From Caenorhabditis remanei (lineage: Eukaryota; Nematoda; Chromadorea; Rhabditida; Rhabditidae), in assembly GCF_010183535.1 (NCBI RefSeq), contig NC_071329.1:6944001-7008000 (forward strand): DNA of 64,000 nucleotides. The letters are read 5' to 3'. The notes beneath the pieces were generated by a model, which made no database searches, had not been told where the DNA came from, and saw only the letters and a program-made list of their open reading frames with translations. Each line of letters opens with the position of its first letter. The stretch's first letter is position 1. Position numbers and translations under genes: made by a program. Below, one piece after another: positions 45,580 to 55,249 of the stretch.

Positions 45580-45765
45580 CTTGATCTCTAAAGAGAATTC
45601 GTGCGTTGTCAGATTTTAGAATAGAAAAGAAGGATATTATAATTGGCGTGTTTGGAGGGGGCGCGTGATGTACCGAGAGCCATATGAAATCTGATGAAGG
45701 GGGAGGGAGCCAAAGAGCAGTGAAGTGAATTATACTTTTTCGGATACTGGGAAAAAGGAGGGAGA
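45580..45765. repeat. duplicated block upstream of cut-3, copy 2
   Basis: This is the direct copy of 44697-44868. The central run GAGAGCCATATGAAATCTGA is identical between copies, whereas sequence on both sides of the blocks is unrelated. Confidence 0.8.
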
Positions 45766-47541
45766 ACGTTTTTGGGAAGACAAGAGTGGGGTGTCGAGAT
45801 TGATGGCAGACATGAAGGGAGAATCCGGGCACACAGACTTCAGAACTACGTTTGGATTCAGGTGAACATTTTCAGATGACTCAGGTGGAATTCTGGGCAT
45901 CTGGACCACCTGACATACCATGTATGAAATTAAAGTTTTTCGCTATGGCAATCTTTGTACGTGTGCGAATTTGAATGGAGTAGACCTGGCAGGTAGTAAT
46001 GAGGAAATAGCCAACATGTAAATTGACTAATGAAGCTTCCATATAGAGACTTTACCACTATAAAGCTGAAGACGTGAGGATTCTGAATCTGTTTTCGTTC
46101 TCTCCTCTGCAGACAAAAACTCATGAGATCGTTTATTTTTGAAAATAATCAACAATAAAAAATAGATTCAGAACCACGTCTTCAATTTTCCAATTAAACA
46201 ACACTGCTAATGAGAGCTTAAAGCGCAGTCAAACTCTTCTGAAATTCCAACTTTTTCTTCGACAGAAAAGTCAAAAAGTCAATTCCAGCCCTACGTGCTT
46301 TTCTCTTCTCAAATTAACCCAGCCAACACCTGAATCACAATTCTGTTCCGCTTCTCCCCTTCCCAAATGACATCAAAAGTGAGTATTCCAACCCGCCCAG
46401 CTGATAAAAGGACGCCAAAGAATGACTATTATCACTGGAGAAAACTGCAACATTTATTTGCGAGTACGTGTTTGTGAGTACACATCACAGAAAAAGAGAC
46501 GGTTCAACTATTGCACGACCTCACGTACAGGCTATTTGAGAGCAAACTGATGCGGAAAGAAAGAGAGTTGTGCTCTATTGTTTTGCACGTACAATAGCCA
46601 ATTGGAAGTAGAATTATTTGTAGAAAATTGGGTTAGTAGTAGGAGAGGGCGTGATAAGAGTTGAAAAAAGACTCACGGTAATTGGCGAGGAGTTGGCAAT
46701 TCAATCGAATTGGATATGAGGTATGAGATGGGCCGTTTATTAGGAGGAGAGGTCACGTACACCAGGTAACCAGAATTTTGGAGGAGAGGGTAGCAGGATA
46801 TTTCACGGGTTTTTTTTTTTCGAAAAACTTCTATTTAAGGATCAGAAGCAATATCAGGAACATTTTGGAATTAGGTAAATAATTTTCGAAAAACATATGC
46901 CAGTATTAAAAAAAGCTAATTTTTGATAAACTGAATTAAATATTGGAACGAGACTGTGAAAAATAGAAAAAAATCAGAATTCGATACACACTGAAATCGG
47001 AAAATAAGTTGAATTTTACTGTAAGCATGTCATGAATCTCTATTAAGACTTCATCCAGGACTGAACAGTTTCAGATAAAACGACGGGTGAGTTGATTCAT
47101 TTATGTTGAGCGGAATTAAATTAAAAGTTCAGAATCTTCGCGACATCTGCTTTCTAGTGAATCAGCACTTTTCTCAAATTTTAAAATGCAACTTTCACCC
47201 ATTTTTGAAAAATGTTCTATTTGTCTTCAGAATCTTTGTATCCTTGAAACGTCTTCTGTCTTCCATTTCCAATCATTACGTTTACCAAGTTTTCATTGCT
47301 TCAAAATACAATTCCAGACAGGTGTGAAATGCCCATTATGACATTTGGAAAACAAAAAAAAACGAATAAATGAATCAGATGTTCTGAAAATCTGGAAAGA
47401 CACAAACCAGAAACCCTCAGAAGCGTTAAATTGTGGACGAACTGTAAAAGAATGAATATACTTCTCTGCAAGACCATCTTTGAAATATCCCAGTTACAGT
47501 ACCACTAAACACAAAATCACAAAATTTCAGCTTTTATCATC

Positions 47542-47968
47542 TACAGTAAATAGCAGTTAAAAAGATATGGACTTTGTCCGTTTTCAGTTGAAATTGTTCA
47601 TCTTTGAGAGTGTGTCATGGTAATACTGATTGTCACAGTCACTAGGTTTTTAATGAATCATACAGATGAAAAGTAGAGCTCCATTTTTGTAATTGTCAAA
47701 CGTTTTGAACAAGCTCTCCCTAGAGAGTTGTGGTCAATTTGAGACGACAGATCGATTTGAGGGAGAAATTACTTTGTCGATATGTAATTTAATAAGAAGT
47801 GCTCGTACAAAAAGTTGTCAACTAAAAAAATGGAGCTCTACTTTTAATCTGTATGATTCATTAAAAACCTAGTGACTGTGACAATCAGTATTACCATGAC
47901 ACACTCTCAAAGATGAACAATTTCAACTGAAAACGGACAAAGTCCGTATAGTTTTGACCGGTACTGTA
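47542..47968. mobile_element. TA-flanked fold-back (MITE-like) element, copy 3
   Basis: Starts TACAGTAAATAGCAG and ends TTGACCGGTACTGTA. The arms share 'GGACTTTGTCCGTTTTCAGTT', 'TCTTTGAGAGTGTGTCATGG' and the GTTGTCAAC/AAAGTTGTCAACT core with the other copies in this window. No coding capacity. Confidence 0.85.
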
Positions 47969-48864
47969 ACTTCTTTTTCCAAAACTCCGTTTTTATCTAT
48001 TCATACTCCGGAATCCCCAGGAAACCCCTTCACAAATCCATCTTTCACCCTGTCCCCCTTTCTCCTCTCCATCCATTTCGAAAGATAACCAATCCAACAA
48101 TAATTAATATCTGATTCCCGTTTTTCTATCGGATCACAGATCAACTTCTACCATTTCTTAGTCTCAAAACAGCAGAAACTGATGACTAACATCTTCTACT
48201 TCTTCTGAATATTCATCTTATTAACTAACAACTATCCTCTCTCTCTTTTCACAACACTTAACAAAACTTTCGAGTGGGCCTTCCTCCATTTCTTCATATA
48301 ATAACTAGTAACTTCTCTCATTATATGTCATAAGGACTATCCCCCTTTTCATATTCTAATTTAGTGACCATTCCCTCTCTCTTTTTTCACATTCATTTTT
48401 TATTTTCTTAAAAAAGACTCGTTTATTCCTTCTCCCGCCTTTCTCTTCATTTGCATATGTTGACTGACCATTACACGTTTCTATTCCTCTTTTTCCGAGC
48501 GGTCCGAAATCCGGTTCTTCAAAATTTTTATCAAAATATTATGCATTTTTAATTTTTGTCCAAGGACGATTACCGGAGAAGATGATGGAGGAGAAGGAGG
48601 TGTGATGACGTAAAGAGATCCGACCTTTAGATTTCAGACAGTTTTTCTGTGTGAGAGAGAGAATTATGACATTTTTAACATTTTTTTAAATGAAATAGTG
48701 AAGATGAGTCAGAAGTTTCGAATCTTGGAATGTATCTGTTGGGTAGATAGTCTGGTGCCCCTTGGGCGCTTTTGAAGGGCATCAGTCAAGCTAGAAATTT
48801 AGCAATGGAAATTTGGATTCACGAGTTAAAAGTGGACATCCATTGAGTATTCCAGTTATAAAAT

Positions 48865-49102
48865 ACGACAGTTGAGATATATGGAACGATTTGAGGGATA
48901 AATAACTTTATCGATATGTTACTTGCTCGGGAGTGTCCGTACAAAAAAGTTGTGAACTACAAAAATGAAGCTCTACTCTTGTTCTATTTGATCCCATAAA
49001 AACTTATTTTGTGGAACAGTTAGTTTTACCATGACACACTCTCAAAGTTTTGCATTTTCAACTGAAACGACTAAAGTTCATATCCTATTGAGTGGTACTG
49101 TA
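48865..49102. mobile_element. fold-back element, copy 4, right half only
   Basis: Contains only the right arm of the same family: 'GGGAGTGTCCGTACAAAAAA', a GTTGTGAACTAC core, 'CCATGACACACTCTCAAAG' and the terminus AGTGGTACTGTA. The left arm is missing or too diverged to see. Confidence 0.7.
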
Positions 49103-50057
49103 TATGGACAACTGTAAATGAATAACAGAATCATTATAGACAAACATGAATCATACTCACAGTCTGGGAAATCCATCAACCAAAACTACCAGAAGTTGTC
49201 CACTTTGTCACCTAGCCACTGTTCCCAGACAGTTATGTCCTAATTACTGTTTCTTTTGACGAGTAACACGAAGAAAGTTCGGAAATTGCTAGGAGAAGTT
49301 TAGTTGGTGGTTTGTTTTCAGTCTATTTTTTAACTTCAAAGATTCATAATTTATATTTCTGACTAACCCTTTGATGAATCCATAAATAAATCACTGAAAA
49401 ATAAAAGTGGCTACCTAGCCCCTTTCATCAACATCATCATTATCATCACAAAGCTAATAAACCCTTCTATCTTCTCCTTCATGTCTTGTCGTTTTGATAA
49501 TAGCCTAATTATGCCGAAATCCATCCGTTTTCACTTCTTCTCGGGACAAGTCTATATCTGTATATCAGTGTGGGTGATACAAAGGCAAATTGAGTCGCTG
49601 GGCGTCCAATGTTGTCCCAATAAAATGACGGATTGATTAGGACAAGTATGTGTAATGGAAGAATAAGGTTGTTGTGTGCTTGGAGACGTGGTTTCGGGTG
49701 GCATTCTTACACTTTTTCTGGTTTCGATTCGTTGTATTTAGGAGGTCCGTGGAATGCTTTTGATCTCGTCTGGTGATACTACTTTAGTAGTTTTTTCTTT
49801 TCGAATGGGTTCAAGTTTAACTTGAAAAACTTTATAGAGCATCGAGAGTGCTTTCTGTTAGTCCCAAAGTTTCTAAGGTTTGAGATTCTTTTAAGAGTTC
49901 TGAACAAAACGGTTTTAGGTTTTTTTTTGCTAAATTTCAGAACTTTCGCATCGCTAGACTTCCTCTGAAATTGATTTTCATTAGCAACAAGACATGATTG
50001 CCAGCTTGTTCAAAGCATAGCCACAAATTTCCTGAAAGATCATCCATATGGATTGGT

Positions 50058-50243
50058 AGCTGAAGACGTGAGGATTCTGAATCTGTTTTTAAATTTACGC
50101 CATGATCAAAATAAACCGAGATACAGGGTTTGCCTTCTAAGAACTATTCATTCGGCCGTTGAAACTGAGAAACCTAGTATCTCGGTTCATTTTGAAGCTA
50201 GAAAAATTTTGTAAACCGATTCAGAATCCTCACGTCTTCAGCT
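50058..50243. repeat. inverted repeat with AGCTGAAGACGTGAGGATTC arms
   Basis: The 26-bp arm at 50058 is present as its reverse complement ending at 50243, around a 130-bp partly self-complementary loop (AACCGAGATACAGGG against a TATCTCGGTT counterpart). A single arm copy occurs at 46064-46094. This is MITE-like. Confidence 0.75.
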
Positions 50244-50518
50244 TTCTAGACATATCAGGTTTACAGGAGATTCATGTCTGGAACCTTCTAAAAAGTAACT
50301 TCAAGGACTTATTCAATCCCTTGTTACCTTGCTTCACTGCTCACCTCAAACCCACCTAACGAATCCACCTCTTCCATCAAACTCACCTTCCCAACTGAAA
50401 AGTGGGCGGTGCCATCTCTCTCTCTCCCTCTCAAAAGTTCGGCATATCGTTTCGACTTGCCGCCTCCTTTTTCAATGATGCCTACAGATGATCAGCCACC
50501 GATAACCGCCTTCCGTCA

Positions 50519-50526
50519 TATAAAAG
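50519..50526 (+). promoter_or_regulatory. TATA box of cut-3
   Basis: TATAAAAG lies about 95 bp upstream of the cut-3 ATG in an otherwise AT-moderate segment. A TTTCCAGA acceptor sits immediately before the ATG, so the pre-mRNA start may be followed by trans-splicing. Confidence 0.6.
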
Positions 50527-50620
50527 AGCGTTTTTCAAAAAAGAGACACCACAATATTCCTTCAGCTTCTCAATTTTTTTCTCGATAAATTCAAGGCATT
50601 TTATTCATATCGTTTCCAGA

Positions 50621-51976
50621 ATGCAAAGGTTTACATTGGGTCTCGGACTGTGTTTACTGGCAGCTTCGGTGTCTGCAATTCCAGTCGATAATAATGTAGA
50701 AGGAGAGCCAGAGATCGAATGTGGACCAACATCTATCACAGGTATAGTCTATCTCAATACATGTTTGTCCAGATGTCCACTATACTTCTGATATACGACC
50801 AGAACATCGATAACTTAAACTTCTTCAGTAAACTTCAACACCCGTAACGCATTCGAAGGACACGTCTACGTGAAGGGACTCTTCGATCAACAAGAGTGCA
50901 GAAATGACGAGGGAGGACGGCAAGTTGCCGGAATCGAGCTTCCATTCGACACTTGCAACGTGGCACGTACCAGATCATTGAATCCAAAAGGAGTCTTTGT
51001 CACCACCACTGTCGTCGTCTCCTTCCATCCACAATTCGTCACCAAAGTCGATCGGTAAGTCTGTTTGTTCGTCCAGTTTTCCCACCAAATATCTTTCAGC
51101 GCCTACCGTATCCAATGCTTCTACATGGAAGCCGACAAGACCGTCTCCACTCAAATCGAAGTTTCCGACCTCACCACCGCCTTCCAAACTCAAGTTGTCC
51201 CAATGCCAATCTGCAAATACGAGATTCTCAACGGAGGACCAACCGGAGAACCAGTTCAATTCGCCACCATCGGACAACAAGTCTATCACAAATGGACCTG
51301 TGATTCCGAGACTGTTGACACCTTCTGCGCTGTTGTTCACTCTTGCACAGTCGATGATGGAAACGGTGATACCGTCCAAATTCTTGACGAGAACGGTTGT
51401 GCTCTCGACAAATTCTTGTTGAATAACTTGGAGTATCCAACTGATTTGATGGCCGGACAAGAGGCTCACGTCTACAAATATGCTGATCGCTCTCAGCTCT
51501 TCTACCAATGTCAAATCTCCATCACTGTCAAGGAGCCAAATGAGGAGTGTGCTCGTCCAACTTGTTCTGAGCCTCAAGGATTCGGAGCCGTCAAGCAAGC
51601 CAACCAGACCGCCCAGTTCTTCAGAGTTTTGAAGAAGAGATCCGCTGAGGCTATGGAGAATGTTTTGGATGTTCGCGCCGAGTTGACCACTTTGGAAGTT
51701 TTGGAAGGAGATGTAAGTTATCTCATTATTCTTTTCACTCTTTAGTCATCTCTTTTCTTTCAGCTCCCAGCCTCTCTCCGTTCCTCTGCTCAAGCTCTCG
51801 TCGCTTCCAGCGAAATCGGATACGACTCCTTCGGACAAGGCTTCTGTATCAGCTACTTCGCTGTCTCTATCGCCACTGTCATCGCTGCTTCCACCATTTT
51901 CGTCGCCATTTTCATGACTTACATGATTGTGGTCCGATTGATGATCCCATCGAAGAAAGAACAATCAGTTTGCTAG
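50621..51976 (+). CDS. cut-3: cuticlin CUT-3, ZP-domain transmembrane precursor
   Basis: Exons: 50621-50741, about 50829-51055, about 51101-51713 and about 51764-51976 (TAG). The product is about 390 residues. It has a signal peptide (MQRFTLGLGLCLLAASVSA), then a ZP domain starting at 'IECGPTSITVNFNTRN' with the expected cysteines through 'CARPTCSEPQG'. A basic processing site, 'LKKRSAE', follows, and one C-terminal TM (FAVSIATVIAASTIFVAIF) with a short tail ending in QSVC. After furin-type cleavage such proteins polymerise in the cuticle; C. elegans CUT-3 is needed for embryonic/L1 body shape and alae. Codon use is strongly biased (TCC, CTC, GGA), as in highly expressed worm genes. Its position beside evl-20 and eif-3.G fits C. 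elegans F22B5.3 as I recall it. Confidence 0.93.
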
Positions 51977-52163
51977 AAAAACACTTACCATGTCAACCGG
52001 AATCTCCGAGTGCAATTCTCGAAATCAATTTTTTAATTTATTTATTTTTAAGTTTGTTTTTCGATGAAAAATGAAGCTTTTTTCCAATTTTTATGTACAT
52101 TTTAAATAAGCCGGGAAGTTAGAAAGAGATCTGAAGCAAGCAATAGTAAAAGCTATAAAAATA

Positions 52164-52960
52164 TCAATCAAGAATGAATATCCGACTTCCAACATCATCA
52201 CAAAGCCACGTCATCGCTTGAATCAATCGTTCGCCGGAAAGTGCACAACAACTGAAAATTTTCCAGTGATGTGATTTGATTGAGTGGAGATCGAGCACCT
52301 GGAATTAGGAATTTCAGTTTTCAAGGCAAAAGGTGATTATTGAAATATTTACCTGAGCAATCGAATTCACATCAATCGCTCCATGCAGGTCACTTTTATT
52401 AGCGAGAACGAGAAGAGATGCACCGGATAGTCGTTCCTCTTGGAGTAGTTTTTTGAGCTCTTCGGAGCATTGGTTTAGTCGTTCTGGAGAAAATTTAAAT
52501 TATATTGAGGGAAATTCCGTATTTGTTTCTTTGGAATGTTTAGAAAAATGCTTCTGTAGTCGAGTCAGCAATTTTTAAAATAGGCTTATTATTCTTTTCT
52601 TTTTTTTCATGTGAGGCGATTCGAATAAATTGTACTTATCATTTATCCCGCGTGATCTTCTCCTCTCTTACCTCTATCCGATGAATCAACAACCCAAATC
52701 AGCGCGTCCGTCGACTCGAAATAATTTTTCCAATACGATCGAAGACTTTTCTGTCCGCCGACATCCCATAAATTCAATTGAAATCCTTTGAATTGCACTG
52801 TTTTAATATCAAATCCAAGTGTTGGCTCAATTGTATCTGTCGGTTCATCGAGAAACTTCTTCATCAAAGTCGTCTTGCCGGCATTATCTAATCCGAGAAT
52901 CAGAATACGCATTTCGCGTTCTCTCGCTCGCTGCTTCCGAAGGATTTTCAGAAAACCCAT
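52164..52960 (-). CDS. evl-20: EVL-20, ARL2-type small GTPase
   Basis: Three exons on the minus strand: 52960 to about 52673, about 52484-52355 and about 52301-52164 (TGA). The product is about 184 residues, full length for ARL2. GTPase motifs are intact: 'GLDNAGKTT' (P-loop), the switch 1 Thr in '[10 protein letters not shown]', 'WDVGGQKS' (switch 2) and 'NKSD'. The second glycine and basic N-terminal helix ([11 protein letters not shown]) are as in ARL2. ARL2 works with tubulin cofactors C, D and E in tubulin heterodimer assembly; C. elegans evl-20 is needed for cortical microtubules, cytokinesis and morphogenesis. The gene lies about 350 bp downstream of eif-3.G on the same strand. Confidence 0.95.
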
Positions 52961-53308
52961 CTGAACTTTCTCATATGAAAGTGCTCGTGAGATTAAACAT
53001 GAATACTAATTGGACAGAACCGTTTCGAACATGTATCATTCTCGTTTGAAATGCGAAAAACGGATAGATTCATTATTTAGACTGAAAGGGGAAAAGAAAA
53101 GAGAAACACCAACAACTTTTTGTGAATATCAAACTCCAGTCAGCTCGAGAATTGCATTACAGAACCAGATGCTTTAAAATTTGCAAAACTCATTCTACAC
53201 CATTAGAAAGAGGAAAAAACAGCGGGAAAGGAACAATAGGAGAGAGGCCCAAGTACGAAGAACATAAATAAGTCAAGAAAACAAATAAACTTCCAGAGAA
53301 TAAAATGA

Positions 53309-54492
53309 TTAGGTGCTTGGACGAGTCCATTCGACCTTGAGGACCATGTGATACATTCGGATGTCGTTGAGCTCAGCGATGGCACGAGCGGCGTCGTCTC
53401 TAGATTCGAAGGTGACGAAAGCAAATCCTTTGGGGAGACCGGTGATCTTGTCGCGGGCGATGAAGATTCGTATGACACGTCCAATTCTTCCGAAGACGTC
53501 GCGGAGCTCGTCTTCGTTCATCTCTTGCGGAAGGTTTGTGACACGGCATGTATTCTCATCACTGCTGAAAAGAGTGAAACATTAAGAGAAATTTAAAACT
53601 AGAGTTTTGCATTCAAAAACATGAAACAGTCTAGAAGACGTCTAGAAAATGTTTCTGTGGTAGCATACCGATTTCTGTCGATTTGGCGTCCATCTTGACG
53701 TCCCAATGGGTTCCGACTGCTATCAGCATCTTGGTTGGCATCGTTCTCTTCATCCAATTGATACATGACCTTATATGGGCAATGTGTACTCCAATGGTCA
53801 TTTCCTTTGCAATGACGACAATGCTCACGGCTGGTAGTCTTTGCAGTCTGCTTGTCTTCTTGGACATCAAGAATTTGTTCTCCGGCACGGTTTCTAGTGA
53901 ATTGCATTTCAACTTCTTCAGCGACGTAGGTCGTGGCGACTTGTGGACCTGGTGGCTCTCCTTTGCAACTTCCGAACTTCACCCATTGTTTGCGAGCGGC
54001 AACAACGTGTGGTACACGTTTGTTGATCACCTTGAACTTTGTTACAATCTGAAAATATTAGTTTGAAATGATTTGAATAGAATTTCGTATTATTGCTATC
54101 TTTTAGAATGAAATTAGTGTTTTTGATGTGGAGAATAGTGAAACATTGAACGATTCGTTTATGCTATCAGAATAACAAACCTTGTATCTCACTCCATCGA
54201 CCTCGGTGATGGCAGTTTCGGTACGAGTTCCATCGGCATCCTCTTGTATGTGTGGAGCGTCTGTAAATGGCATTTTGAAATTTAAATATTAAACGAGTAA
54301 TAGCATTCAGCAGAAAGAAAACGAAAATATCACGTTTTATTCTGTTTCAATAAAGGAAAAAGTGAACTCACTATCTTGCTCGACCGCCTCGGCCCAACTG
54401 ACGACTTCCGGTGCTGAAGTGATTCTGAAAACAAATTAATGTTGATTACTTGAAACAAAAACTATGGTAACTTACGAGTTTAATCCAGTCAT
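53309..54492 (-). CDS. eif-3.G: translation initiation factor 3 subunit G
   Basis: Coding blocks (minus): 54492-54476, about 54424-54373, about 54261-54182, about 54049-53669 and about 53565-53309 (TAA). The product is about 262 residues. It has a conserved N-terminal region that contacts other eIF3 subunits, a CCHC-like zinc knuckle ('CRHCKGNDHWSTHC') and a C-terminal RRM with RNP2 'RVTNLP' and RNP1 'KGFAFVTFE'. It is part of the eIF3 complex in 43S/48S scanning. It is the likely first gene of a run with evl-20. Confidence 0.95.
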
Positions 54493-55249
54493 GATTGTGT
54501 TTTTCGATTACCTGCAAACGAAATGATTGGAAATAAATTAAAGCGGGAAGAGAAAGAGGATATCGGTTTGGAGAGTAGGAATTGTGAGATTATGAGTAAA
54601 TCAATATTTCTGCATACTTCAATAGGGAAATTTTACAATTATACAATTGGTGAGAGTGTTTACCCGGAAAAAACGCAAGAGACCCTCGAAAACCGGAAAT
54701 TTGGGACGGACCAACGCGTTGTGAAAGTGTATGTGTTTGCGCGTGAGGTCTGATGCCTGCAGAATGTCGCTTACCGTATCTCTCAGAAAATCCTTGACGT
54801 CTTCTGGGGTTTTCTAAACTGATTCTGAAGCGATTTCCTAGTGGAAAAATGTCAAAAGATGTGATTTCGTCGCGATATGTGTCTAGATTGATCTCCGCGT
54901 CGAGTAATTGTCTCCGATCTCAATATGACTGGTCGTAAGGCCAAATTGGTCAATTGAACAATGCCGTCGTTTCATGTGTTTTGGTAATTATCAAGAAATC
55001 AGAACAAACTATTTTTCCGTGTTTCTAGAAATCAAAAAACAGAAATTGTACTTATTTTATTAACTTGTTTTAACAATATACACACATAGTTTCACATGAA
55101 AGCAACGAATTCGAATCAACAGGGAGGGACAGAGTTTTGGGAATTGGAAAATAACCGAGATCAGAACAGGAAAATTGATGTCAAAGAGAAGAATAAAAGA
55201 GCGATGGGTACAATTGAGAATGAAAGGTACAAAATGATACAAATGTGAT
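54493..55249. other. intergenic gap between lipase and eif-3.G
   Basis: A 757-bp AT-rich stretch with the eif-3.G 5' flank and the lipase 3' UTR. The open frame at 54523-54753 has no domain. No gene was seen. Confidence 0.5.

Larger units (their letters stand above)
43435..50620. other. 7.2-kb intergenic region upstream of cut-3, repeat-bearing
   Basis: No gene is supported across this region. Open frames are short and lack splice context. It contains a duplicated block (44697-44868 and 45580-45765), two fold-back elements (47542-47968 and 48865-49102), a third inverted repeat (50058-50243) with a lone arm at 46064-46094, and a CG-rich purine/pyrimidine patch (CTCGCGCGCGCGGG) near 43917. The rest is AT-rich with pyrimidine tracts. 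It is a long 5' flank for a hypodermal gene and could hold distal regulatory sequence. Confidence 0.55.

Noticed and set aside
50975..51598. Long minus-strand frame across cut-3
   Set aside because: Shadow of the strongly codon-biased cut-3 exon; it has no independent features.
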